From Bradyrhizobium barranii subsp. barranii (GTDB taxonomy: Bacteria; Pseudomonadota; Alphaproteobacteria; Rhizobiales; Xanthobacteraceae): DNA of 64,000 bases. The notes below the pieces were generated by a model. That model worked only from the letters and a program-made list of their open reading frames with translations. It was not told where the DNA came from and did not search any database. The stretch is from positions 10,399,501-10,463,500 of the forward strand of contig NZ_CP086136.1 in assembly GCF_017565645.3 (NCBI RefSeq). The letters are read 5' to 3'. Below are positions 27,433 through 36,531 of this stretch, one piece after another (the first letter of the stretch is position 1; each line of letters begins with the position of its first letter). The translations under genes and the position numbers were made by a program.

Positions 27433-28385
27433 GGCGCAGACATTTTCTGGGTTTTGTAACCGGAGGGGCCATTTCGCCAATCGCGGCTACAGCGCAGCCG
27501 GTCACGCGCCACATTGGCGTACTCGTCCTCGGCAATCCGAATCCCGAGTCATTCCTGAAAGAACTGCGCGACGGACTTCGGGAACTCGGCCATCTCGAGA
27601 ATCGGGACATCCAGCTGCAAATCCGTTCGGCGGGAGGCAATGCAGCTGTGCTTGCCGACGCGGCCGCCGACCTCGTGAGGCTAAAGGTTGACATTATCGT
27701 CGCCTGGCAGACGCCTGCGGCTACGGCTGCAAAACGTGCCACAGCCGAAATACCGATCGTGATGACCTCAGGCGATCCGGTCGGCACTGGTCTCGTCGCC
27801 AGCCTGTCCCGGCCGGGCGGCCACGTAACCGGAGTGGATAGTTTCGGGGCTCAGCTCGGAGGCAAATGCGTCGAACTGATTCGCGATACGATTCCGTCGG
27901 CGCATCGGGTGGCGATCCTTGCCAATGCGGCTGACCCATTCACCAAATCCTTCCTCGCGGAGATTGACAAAGTCGCGGGCAGTATCGGTGTCGCGACGCA
28001 GCCATTGATGCGCCATCCCGACGATGAATTCGAGACCGCTTTCGCTGAAATGCGGAATGGCGCGGCCGATGCTGTGATCATTCAGCCCACTCTTTTGCGC
28101 GCTACCAGCATTGAGTTGGCGCTGAAAAACAAACTTGCGTCATTCTCCATAGTACGGGCATTGCCGGCGGCGGGTGGGCTCATGGCGTACACGCAGGATG
28201 CGGCGGAGCAGACCCGAGCAATGGCAAGCTACGTCGACAAGATATTGAAGGGAGGAAAGCCGGCGGAGATGCCGGTTTCGCAACCGACCAAATTTGAGCT
28301 GATCATCAACCTCAAAACCGCCAGGGCACTCAATCTCCATATTCCGCCGACCCTACTCGCGCGGGCCCACGAGGTGATTGAATAG
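27429..28385 (+). CDS. ABC transporter substrate-binding protein (ABC_sub_bind family)
   Basis: The 318-residue product begins with a Tat-like signal (RRRHFLGFVTGGAISPIA) and has the ABC_sub_bind layout: FLKELRDGLRELGHLENRDI, VDIIVAWQTPAATAAK, IVMTSGDPVGTGLVASLSRP, GGNVTG-like GGHVTGVDS, and a C-terminal PTKFELIINLKTARALNLHI. Many paralogues of this family exist as orphans in Bradyrhizobium genomes; ligands are mostly unknown. No permease or ATPase gene is adjacent. Confidence 0.88.
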   Translation: MRRRHFLGFVTGGAISPIAATAQPVTRHIGVLVLGNPNPESFLKELRDGLRELGHLENRDIQLQIRSAGGNAAVLADAAADLVRLKVDIIVAWQTPAATAAKRATAEIPIVMTSGDPVGTGLVASLSRPGGHVTGVDSFGAQLGGKCVELIRDTIPSAHRVAILANAADPFTKSFLAEIDKVAGSIGVATQPLMRHPDDEFETAFAEMRNGAADAVIIQPTLLRATSIELALKNKLASFSIVRALPAAGGLMAYTQDAAEQTRAMASYVDKILKGGKPAEMPVSQPTKFELIINLKTARALNLHIPPTLLARAHEVIE

Positions 28386-28581
28386 GGCGGTGCATGTCTC
28401 CTTATGGCCCGTCGCATCAGTTGGCGCAGTGCTGCGGCATGTCCGAAGTTGAGGTTGGAACGGAAGTAGCTGGCCGACTGTAAAAACGACGCGATTGACC
28501 CGAAGGCGACGTTCGGCCAGCGACCGCAATGATAGCCTTCGTGAGGATCAGGGCCATGACTTCCTACAGCCGGGACAATCG

Positions 28582-28782
28582 TCAGAGCGCGACTGTTTCC
28601 TCGACCACATGTTTCAGCGGCGTCCCCTCAGCGGACAGGGTCATTCGCAGTTTGAGCTTGCCACCCTTCACCTCCCCGCTACGCACTAGGTTCTCAATTT
28701 CACGTTGCGATGTAACTCCGACATGCTTCAGAAATTTACGGATAGCCATATTGAAGCGGTCTTCATCGAACTCGGCGGTCAT
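28582..28782 (-). CDS. Small conserved protein, DUF6494-like
   Basis: The 66-residue product contains FNMAIRKFLKHVGVTSQREI, the hallmark of the DUF6494 family, followed by a short beta region. Family members are small cytosolic proteins without known function. No partner gene is clear: the nearest minus-strand frames upstream look non-coding. Confidence 0.65.
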   Translation of the reverse strand: MTAEFDEDRFNMAIRKFLKHVGVTSQREIENLVRSGEVKGGKLKLRMTLSAEGTPLKHVVEETVAL

Positions 28783-29217
28783 GGCTGTTCTCCCTGATTG
28801 GGCAGGTAAAGTCTAACACGAGGCGAGCAATGACGAAACACCGAGGCCCCGCTCGCGTCGCCGCCGACTTCCTCCTCAACCTGATTGCCTGCAACCTCGG
28901 CCCGAAGCTGAAGACTACACCTCGAAGCGAAAGTCTCACTCAGTGGAGTGCTTCCGCGCGTGGCCCCTTTGAGACATGCCGCCGGGCTCAAGATATGTCT
29001 GGTTATAGCAGAGAACCGGAAACGATCGGTGCTCGGCCAGAAACCGGATATCTGCCTGATCGGCACTTGAGGCAGGACGTGCGCCACGTCTCACGCGTCC
29101 CGAAAAAGTGCTAATCTTGGACACTGCACCGGACACACGCGACGGCCGAAAGCTCGTCAAGCATTGGATGAAGGGTGATCGTCTGGTCGCTCGCAGTATG
29201 CAGTCGGAGGAACAACA
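28783..29217 (+). other. About 430 bases without a convincing gene
   Basis: Short frames on both strands here do not resemble any family. The last bases, GGAGGAACAACA, form the ribosome site of the aldo/keto reductase gene at 29218, so its promoter should lie in this stretch. Confidence 0.5.
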
Positions 29218-30216
29218 ATGCAATTGCGGGACTTTGGGCGTACCGGGATGCAGCTCTCGGTGCTGGGCTTCGGCTGCGGTGCAGTGGGCGGACTTATGGT
29301 ACGCGGCGATCCTGCCGAACAGGAGCGTACCATCGCGCAGGCGATCGCCGCTGGCGTGAACTACTTCGATACCGCGGTGCAATACGGCAATGGGGAATCC
29401 GAAAAGAATCTTGGCCGCGTCTTGCAAAAGCTGAAACCGGCTAACGTGGCCGTCGGCACCAAAGTCCGATTGCTGCCCAGCGAGTTCGGTCGCATTGCCG
29501 ACGCAGTAACGATGTCGCTCGAAGGGAGTCTAAGGCGAGTAGGCCTTGACCATGTCGACATCTTCCAACTGCACAATCCGATTACCGAGACGGGAGGCGG
29601 ATTCGCGCTGAGCGTCCGACAAGTGCTCGGAGACGTCGTACCGGCCTTCGAGCGCCTGCGTCAGCAGGGGAAGACTCGTTTCCTCGGGATTACGGCAGTA
29701 GGAGACACGGCCGCACTGCATCAAGTGATCGATGCCTGCGTCCTCGACAGCGCTCAAGTCGTCTACAACATGCTCAATCCATCTGCCGCCGAGGAGTTGC
29801 CGACGAACTATCCGGCGCAAGACTACGGACGATTGTTCGATCATACCAAGGCGGCCGGCGTTGGAGTGGTGGGCATCCGCGTGCTGGCCGGCGGCGCACT
29901 ATCGGGCTCAACCGAGCGTCATCTGATTGCGGCTCTGGCACCCGAGCCGATTGGTTCGGCCATGACTTACGATGCCGACGTCGATCGCGCACGCCGTCTA
30001 ATCCCGCTGGTAAAGGAAGGGTTCGTTACAAGCCTGACCGAAGCCGCCACGCGCTTTGCGCTGTCTCATCCGGCGATGGGCACTATCTTGGTTGGCATAG
30101 CGACGCAGCAACAGTTCGAGGACGCACTCGCCGCGGTTCAAAAAGGCCCATTACCGCGAACTGCATTCGACCGGCTGTCAGCACTGTGGCAGGAATTCTC
30201 TGGTGAACCACGATGA
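29218..30216 (+). CDS. Aldo/keto reductase
   Basis: The 332-residue product is a complete (beta/alpha)8 NADPH-dependent oxidoreductase. It shows the family residues: GRTGMQLSVLGFGCGAVGG at the N-terminus, the catalytic Asp and Tyr in NYFDTAVQYGNGESE, Lys in VAVGTKVRL, and His in IFQLHNP. GGAGGA lies upstream of the ATG. The substrate, some carbonyl compound, cannot be inferred. It stands alone, with no clear operon partner. Confidence 0.88.
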   Translation: MQLRDFGRTGMQLSVLGFGCGAVGGLMVRGDPAEQERTIAQAIAAGVNYFDTAVQYGNGESEKNLGRVLQKLKPANVAVGTKVRLLPSEFGRIADAVTMSLEGSLRRVGLDHVDIFQLHNPITETGGGFALSVRQVLGDVVPAFERLRQQGKTRFLGITAVGDTAALHQVIDACVLDSAQVVYNMLNPSAAEELPTNYPAQDYGRLFDHTKAAGVGVVGIRVLAGGALSGSTERHLIAALAPEPIGSAMTYDADVDRARRLIPLVKEGFVTSLTEAATRFALSHPAMGTILVGIATQQQFEDALAAVQKGPLPRTAFDRLSALWQEFSGEPR

Positions 30217-30671
30217 TCGTCCAGGTCGCCCATACCCGATTGCAGCGAGTCTAGAATCGGCGGCCCACCGAGATTCGCAAATCAGTCATTATGGAACGTC
30301 TACGTCTGTCCTTCTCTCAACAGCGGACACTTCGCCATCCATCTGCGACGTCCGCTAAGTGCGGCCAGAGACGTACATTGCGCTGACGCACGAGAAGCCA
30401 TGTCCGCTGAAAGCCATCTGAGAAACTTGGGGTGCTATAGACAGGCCTCCACGCGGTCACGCGAATTGTTTAGGAAACCTTCATGCCGGATTGATTAGGA
30501 ATAGCCGTCGCGCTATTCGCTATACTGGCAGTGCAATAGGAGTCGAACGAAGAACCGAAGACTTTTCCCAAAATGCCCACTTCACCCACCACGTTGATAG
30601 CCAGTAGATCACTCAGCTATTCTACCGTCTCTCGGGTAGCCGGGCAGCATGCGGCCGCCTTGCTCAAACTT
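30217..30671 (+). other. About 450 bases without a convincing gene
   Basis: No frame with a family signature is present. The stretch repeats short motifs around TCCGCT (30360-30420) that also occur near 27195, in the other intergenic stretches of this part, and may be decayed repeats. It lies between the 3' ends of the aldo/keto reductase and the pentapeptide gene. Confidence 0.4.
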
Positions 30672-32758
30672 TCAGAATGGCCTTCCGGTCGCAATTTGCG
30701 CCAGGGACCTGCGATCGGATTCGCTTAGTTGGCGGCTACCGGCGCAGGCGGTCGTATTGGCGAGCCGACTCGCAAATCCTGCTCCTTGTGAATCCAGAAA
30801 GCGGCCGGGCTCAGCGAGCCCAATTAGGAGCTGCGCAATGATACCTCGTGCCACATGAGGTCCACTGCTGCCGTCGCAGGCCAATGTAGCCAATATTGTC
30901 GCTGCTCTGCGGGAGCCCAACGCGGCGGGCTTCTTGGGCCAATTTGCCCGTTGGGTCTTTTCTTCGAGTGGTGAAATCTTGGCGGTAAGGACCTTCAAGT
31001 GCGTGATCGCATCCATTCGATTAAGCGCTTTCCCTTCGGGAACATCTGACATCCATAGATTGGTCCAATATTCCCACGTTACAGCTCGCCCGTCTTGCGG
31101 GCCTTTGAAGCTCTCCGGTGCGCAGGGGTTTCCATCTTCGGGCGGCTCCTGCGCGAAGCCCAAATCGTTCAAGTCCACCTCATTCGACCAGCCACGCGCG
31201 GAGGCCCGATCAACAGTGGTTCGCCATACCTGAGCGTTTTGGAGCGAGGCGCCCTTCATCTTAGCATCCTGCAGAACTGCGCCTTGCAATTGTGCGTTGA
31301 CGAAGGATATGCCTTGAAGCTCCGCACCCTCCAAGTTGGCACCCTGGAGCTCCGCATCCTGTAATACTGCACCCTGCAACTTGGAATAGGAGAGATTTGC
31401 GCCCTGCAAACTTGCAGACTGCATAGAAGCGCCCTGCAATTGGGCGGCGAGCAGCCATGCGCCACGCAGCTGCGCGCAAACAAACGATGCGCTTTGCAAA
31501 TTAGCCCTCGTAAGGAAGGCGCCCCTCAGATCCGCTAACTCAAACGAAGCATCCTGGGCTTCCGCGTCATCCAACGAAGCTCCCCGCAACCTCACATTCT
31601 TCAGGTTCGCCTCCCGAAGCTGCGCTCCCACAAGCGATACGCCTTCCATCCGGGCCCCGGTAAAGTCTGCCTTCCGCAAATTTGCGCGGTCTAATACTGC
31701 GTATCTCAGGTCGCGGCCCCGCAGGACGCGCGTCCGGCGTAATTCGGAGACAGTCTTCTCATCCTCCGGCACGAAGTTTTCGTCAGGAAGAATGAGCCTA
31801 CGAGAGAACAGGCTCGTTTCGCGCTGGGTGGTATCATCGATCGGGCCGTCGAAGAGCGCCTTACGGGCCGCGACGAAGAGGGACTGGGTTTCGACCCCGC
31901 AATTTACGGTTTGGGTCCGTTGTGCGCCCTCCACTTTGGTGATTGATGCCCAAAGACGTTGCCACAGAGATGATAGAGGCGCTTTGCTTTCCTCAGACCG
32001 GCAACTTTGAACGGAGCCGGGCAAACGTTCCGCAAGGCCATCAGCCGACTCATCCGGCACGGTAGCAAGGACGACTGAGAAGAGCACAACAATGGACGTC
32101 ACCAGCGCGCCGGCGATCAGGGCTGGAAACGCCTGCCAGCGACCGAACCTTGAACCGCCCGATGACCACAGAAGCCAGAGCAGCGCTAAGTCAATCAGCA
32201 GGTTGGCACGGTGCCACCATGTCACGGCAACGCTATGATAAGGTAGAAACTGCAGTTGTATGAACAGCAACAACAGCACCGGGAAGACCGCAAAAGTCGC
32301 CCACACCATAATCTGGACCGGCGGCGACCACTTTCCGAGGTGCCGTAGCGCGAGAAGTTGCGCCCCCGCAAAAGAGTCCAATTGCTTCAGTGCTAAAGCT
32401 CGGGTGGTCGGGTTTCCTCCAGACTCTTTTTCAACCGCAGCGACGAAAGCGCTCACCTTGTCGGCCATCAATCGCAACTGCACCAAGACGTAGAAATGCA
32501 AGGTAACGAATACGGCTGGCGTCGCCAAATAGAAGCTTAAGAGCGGCAACTCAATGGAGAGGAGCGGGACCTTCACTGAGCTCTCAAGGAATAGGGCTCG
32601 ATGGGTGGTCGACCCTACGATTGCCGCAAGGGTAATCATGACGGTCACAAAGTATAGCCACTGTGCCGCTACGCGCTTGGCAGCCTCGTTTGCGGCGTCC
32701 GCGATAGTTTTGAGCTCCGTTTTCAGCCTTAAGCTAGGCTGTGCTGCCGGAGAAACTG

Positions 32759-34157
32759 GAGCTATGGCGGAATCTGGGTGATGACGGTGTGAGGAAGGCG
32801 GCGTATCGAGGCGGGTGACGAGCCTGCCAGAACCTCTCGAGGAGAGCGATACGCCATGACCGAGACTACCAATGTTCTTGCTTTCCGTCAGCCGTCCGCG
32901 GTTGATGATCCACTGACCGATATCGTTCGTGCCGGCGCGCGGGACCTGCTTGCCAGGGCGATCGAGATCGAGGTTGGCGCGTTTCTGGCCAGCACGGCCA
33001 ATCTGACGCTGCCCGACGGTCGAGCGCGCCTGGTCCGACATGGGCACGGTCCGGTGCGCGAGATTGCGACCGGCATCGGTCCGGTGGAGGTCGCTCGTCC
33101 CAAGGTCCGCGACCGCGGAGCGAGCGGGCCAGGCGACCGCCTCCGCTTCAGTTCGGCAATCCTGCCGCTATGGGCGCGGCGGACGAAGAGCCTGGATGCC
33201 TTGATCCCGGTCCTCTATTTGCGCGGCATCTCGACCGGCGACTTCCAGGAGGCGCTCTCGGCGCTGCTCGGCAAGGATGCGCCGAACCTGTCGCCTTCGG
33301 TGATCGCCGGCCTGAAGGCCGATTGGCAGGTCGAGTACGAACGCTGGCAGAGACGCGATCTGTCGGCGCGTCGCTATGTCTACATCTGGGCCGATGGCGT
33401 GTACCTGCAGGCCCGCATGGAAGATCACAGCGAATGCATGCTGGTGCTGATTGGCACCACGCCGGAAGGCAAGAAGGAGCTGATCGGCTTCCAGGTCGGC
33501 GTGCGCGAGAGCGCGCAGAGCTGGCGCGAACTCCTGATCGACCTGCGGCAACGCGGGTTACGGATTGCCCCGCAACTCGCCATCGGCGACGGCGCCCTCG
33601 GCTTCTGGAAGGCACTGGACGAGGCCTTTCCCGGCACGCGGCACCAACGATGCTGGTGCCATAAAGTGAGCAACGTACTCGACAAGGTCGCCAAATCCGT
33701 GCAGGGCCCCATGAAGAACGACCTGCGGAACATCTATCTGGCCCCACACCGGGCCGAAGCTGAAACCGCGATCGACGTCTTCGTCGAGAAATACCACGTC
33801 AAATACGGACGTGCGGTGGAGTGCCTGATCAAGGATCGCCATGCGCTGCTCGCCTTCTTCGACTTCCCTGCTGAGCACTGGATCCACCTACGCAGCTCGA
33901 ACCCGATCGAGAGCGTCTTCGCCACGGTGCGCCACCGAACGGTGCGGACCAAGGGATCGCTGTCGCAACAAACTGCGAAGCTGATGGTGTTCAAGCTCAT
34001 CGACGCCGCATCGAAGACCTGGCGGCGATTGAAGAGCACGAACCAGTTGCCGAAAGTCATCGCCGGTGTAAAGTTCATCGACGGAATCGAAGTCATTCCG
34101 AACACTGAAAGCCACGCCGCCTGATCAGGCCGCGTCACCCAAAATCAGCCATAGCTC
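32759..34157 (+). mobile_element. IS256-family element with 9-bp target duplication
   Basis: The ends are inverted repeats GAGCTATGGC(G/T)GA(A/T)T(C/T)TGGGTGA. The 9 bases GAGAAACTG occur at 32750-32758 and 34158-34166 as a target duplication. The 1399-bp element carries one transposase gene and lies in the 5' end of the pentapeptide gene, in opposite orientation. With a complete gene and conserved ends it looks potentially active. Confidence 0.93.
32856..34124 (+). CDS. IS256-family transposase
   Basis: The 422-residue product is a mutator-type transposase. The DDE residues are plausible in YIWADGVYLQ, AIGDGALGFWKALDEAF and the later NPIESVFATVRHRT. The RHQRCWCHKVSNVLDKV motif, typical of the family, sits between them. 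The length is as expected and no frame break is seen, so it is likely functional. Confidence 0.92.
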   Translation: MTETTNVLAFRQPSAVDDPLTDIVRAGARDLLARAIEIEVGAFLASTANLTLPDGRARLVRHGHGPVREIATGIGPVEVARPKVRDRGASGPGDRLRFSSAILPLWARRTKSLDALIPVLYLRGISTGDFQEALSALLGKDAPNLSPSVIAGLKADWQVEYERWQRRDLSARRYVYIWADGVYLQARMEDHSECMLVLIGTTPEGKKELIGFQVGVRESAQSWRELLIDLRQRGLRIAPQLAIGDGALGFWKALDEAFPGTRHQRCWCHKVSNVLDKVAKSVQGPMKNDLRNIYLAPHRAEAETAIDVFVEKYHVKYGRAVECLIKDRHALLAFFDFPAEHWIHLRSSNPIESVFATVRHRTVRTKGSLSQQTAKLMVFKLIDAASKTWRRLKSTNQLPKVIAGVKFIDGIEVIPNTESHAA

Positions 34158-34185
34158 GAGAAACTGCTCGTTCTCGCTTTGCCAT

Positions 34186-34503
34186 GGGACCTCATTGTCC
34201 ACGGTTAGTTGGGAGGAGCAAGCAACTGTGAAATTGATCCCTTGGCCGCACTCCGTCCGCAGCGCCAAATTTTCTTTCGTTACTTGTGCACGCGGAACAA
34301 TGGAGCAACCTATAATTGATGGAACTTCTATTCAAGAGCAAGCCCATGGCTGATGCCCGATGACAACGCACTTTATCAAACGCCAGAATGTCACGGCCGA
34401 AACACCGTGATTTCTCGGACGGCACTCGGCAGGCCAGCGAGCCGACCCGAGCGGTAGGTACCGATCAAGGGCGAGCAAGCGGCTCATCTCGAGGGGGGAA
34501 TTG
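34186..34503 (-). other. About 320 bases upstream of the pentapeptide gene, no gene seen
   Basis: This stretch should have held the promoter of the pentapeptide gene before the IS256 insertion. It is visibly less GC-rich than the core half. No frame worth naming is seen. Confidence 0.4.
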
Positions 34504-35013
34504 CTACGGCGAATCCGCGTCTGACTTTACGCTTCCCGCAGCCTGCGGGTTGAACCCATATAACAGCTCGATCTTGGCCACCTTATCATAGAGAGCTTCT
34601 AGTTCTATCAACCGCTCCTCGTCCGTCATCGGCTTTCTGGTGAATCGCAAAATTGTTTTTTCAAGCGGAGCAGTCAGCTTAATTCGCCCCAACTCGCGTA
34701 ACCTGGCTGTTCGTTCCGCACCACCTCGAGTCAATAACGCTGACGCCAACGTGGCCGACGCCGACAGAATTACGATTATGTATTTTGCCCAGTCTTCGGG
34801 GCCTATGATGGAGGTGTGGTGAGGAAACGGATATGCGGCGACAATAGTTATTGCCGCCGAGAGCAAGACAAACAAAAACCGGAGCGCCCCGCTACGAAAT
34901 TCCCACTTTTCTGATTGCTCCACATACCAATCGCGCGTGTTCAAGACATGACCGCCGATCAGTGCTCTTGCATCTTCTTCAGTCAGTGTTGACTTGGAGC
35001 CGCCATCACTCAT
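34504..35013 (-). CDS. Two-TM membrane protein resembling SLATT/DUF4231
   Basis: The 169-residue product has two predicted membrane helices (about 43-62, ALRFLFVLLSAAITIVAAYP, and 76-95, AKYIIVILSASATLASALLT) between a soluble N-terminus with WYVEQSEKWEFR and a C-terminal helix (ERLIELEALYDKVAKIELLY). That arrangement recalls the SLATT or DUF4231-type two-helix modules, some of which are pore effectors next to nucleotide-sensing enzymes. No such enzyme is adjacent. It lies 318 bases from the restored start of the pentapeptide gene, upstream of it on the same strand. Confidence 0.5.
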   Translation of the reverse strand: MSDGGSKSTLTEEDARALIGGHVLNTRDWYVEQSEKWEFRSGALRFLFVLLSAAITIVAAYPFPHHTSIIGPEDWAKYIIVILSASATLASALLTRGGAERTARLRELGRIKLTAPLEKTILRFTRKPMTDEERLIELEALYDKVAKIELLYGFNPQAAGSVKSDADSP

Positions 35014-35224
35014 GAAAGCCCCCCTAAACCGATCTGCCGGGAACCTCTGCCGATAACTGACGAGAATAAGCGCGATGCTGGGGCCCTTTCAACCGGAGCG
35101 TGAAAATAAATGGCAGCCGCGTTCTCACCCGGTCACACCTTTGCGAGACAAGCCGGGAGGCAAAGAGTCTGAAGAGACGGTTCAAATCTGAACTGTGCGC
35201 CGCTGATCAGATGGCTGCCATGGG

Positions 35225-35444
35225 TCGATAGTGTTGAAAAAGTCGAAAATCGAGCGGGCGAGAAAATCTCGCGAAAGTCGGTTCTTAGACGTTCCTGCCG
35301 CTGCAAAGCCCTTTAGGGCCGATCCGAAGGTTCGTGGTCGCTTTTGTGTAAAATGATGAGGTCCTCACGTCGTCCAATGAGAAACGCATCAGCGGTCGTA
35401 GAAAATTTCGTTCGTCAGCCAAAAAGGACTTTTCAACACTATCG
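35225..35444. mobile_element. MITE-like repeat, 220 bp
   Basis: CGATAGTGTTGAAAAAGTC at the left end is repeated inverted at the right end with one A fewer (ending GACTTTTCAACACTATCG). Between them no protein gene is likely. The end sequence recalls those of IS elements common in rhizobia, so this may be a deletion derivative mobilised by a full element elsewhere. The two flanks show no clear target duplication. Confidence 0.6.
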
Positions 35445-35632
35445 GTCATTAGCAGACATCGCAAATCGCCTGGGTGGTGGCTGTCCCTCCTCGAAAGCGG
35501 AAGTCGCTCGGCCCGGTGAAGAGCGGCCCTGATCAGAGGATTCGCACATGAGATGTTACGGAATAGGTCGGCCAACGGCCGACGCAGAGACCGGCTAAGC
35601 TACATCGATCGTCCGCTATTGAGCACCGCGCC

Positions 35633-36046
35633 CTATGACGGACTCGGCGCCAGCCAGAATTCCGTATCCAGCAATGTGCGTACCGCAGCCGGCGTACTGA
35701 ACCCATTCGCAACCAAAATTTCGGCTATATCTTTCCCGCTGAGAAATATGATCGGATGGCGATCTTCGCGGACTTCTTCATAGGCTTGGCGCGCGATGAC
35801 CGATGTGGTCACAAGCACCCCAAACTGTCGATGGCGGATCCGAGAAATCAACCTTGAAACCTCTCGAACGCCCACGGTATTGATCGGCGCGCCATCCAAC
35901 CCAGGCTGGTAGCACTTGGCTTCGAGTGAAAACTCGGCATAGACCGGATCGTCCGTCAGACCGAGCAAGTATCGACCAACAGCATCTCGGCCTCCATCAA
36001 CACTGCTTCGCGTGATGGCGTCGACGATCACACGCGGATCATGCAT
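35633..36046 (-). pseudogene. Mrr-type restriction endonuclease, N-terminally truncated
   Basis: The 137 codons carry a PD-(D/E)XK-like core (GGRDAVGRYLL then FSLEAKCYQPG) and the helix-strand pattern of the Mrr_cat domain, with EVSRLISRIRHRQFGVLVTT, VIARQAYEEVREDRHPIIFL and GKDIAEILVANG. Full-length proteins of this kind are longer at the N-terminus; here the frame becomes unrecognisable just beyond 36046, where LysR-like sequence begins on the other strand. It is therefore probably a remnant, although a short product might still be made. Confidence 0.7.
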
Positions 36047-36060
36047 TTGAAAGCCGGATC

Positions 36061-36387
36061 ATGGCCGGGATCTTTGCGCGCCACCGGCTCGACTACAACA
36101 TCACGATCCGCGCGCGCTTCGGCACCACGGTGTGTGCGCTGGTGAAGGCGGGGCTCGGCATCGCCATCATCGACCAGTTCACGGTGGCCCATGGCGGCTA
36201 TCCGGGAATCGAGCTGTTGAAGATCACCGAGCCGACGCGGTTCGAGACCTATATCGCGGTGAAGCGCGGCGCGCCGCTGTCGCTCCATGTCGAGTATTTC
36301 ATCGAGTCCCTGCGCGCCGAGATGCGCGCGGTGGAGCCGTCCCGCAGCGAGGGCAACGCCGCCCCGGCACGCGCGCGGAAGAAATAA
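36061..36387 (+). pseudogene. LysR-type regulator, C-terminal remnant
   Basis: The 108 residues match the second half of a LysR substrate-binding domain (YNITIRARFGTTVCALVKAG, LGIAIIDQFTVA, VKRGAPLSLHVEYFIESLR) but the DNA-binding helix-turn-helix and most of the effector domain are missing. It stands directly upstream of the shikimate dehydrogenase operon on the same strand. A full LysR here would be the natural regulator of that operon. Its start is not a real start; sequence before about 36050 belongs to the accessory region. Confidence 0.75.
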
Positions 36388-36531
36388 CATTATGTTAGGT
36401 TTGCCCAATAAATGGGTAATTGTGTTAGGCAGGGGAAAGGCTATCGTCGCAACTGGAAGCCCCCTTGGAATTGTGCGGATTTCCCCGCTAATGGCCAGGA
36501 CCCAACGCTCCCAACGAGACGATAGCCAACC

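Larger units (their letters stand above)
30672..34185 (-). pseudogene. Pentapeptide-repeat membrane protein, split by IS256-family element
   Basis: Removing the IS and one 9-bp target copy joins the ATG at 34185 (MAKRERAVSPAAQPSLRLKT) in frame to the body ending at 30672, giving 701 residues. The N-terminal third has about four hydrophobic segments (for example VTVMITLAAIVG and MVWATFAVFPVLLLLFIQLQ). The middle has a long pentapeptide solenoid of A(D/N/S)LQ-type units such as LQGANLSYSKLQGAVLQDAE. The C-terminus is charged. The insertion falls after codon 9, so expression is lost unless transcription from the IS and a new start rescues it. Function is unknown; such proteins have been linked to binding DNA-like surfaces or to membrane assembly. 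Confidence 0.87.

Noticed and set aside
35285..35575. 96-codon minus-strand open frame starting MADLFRNIS
   Set aside because: It spans most of the MITE-like repeat and its flank. It has no domain signature and is better explained as repeat DNA.
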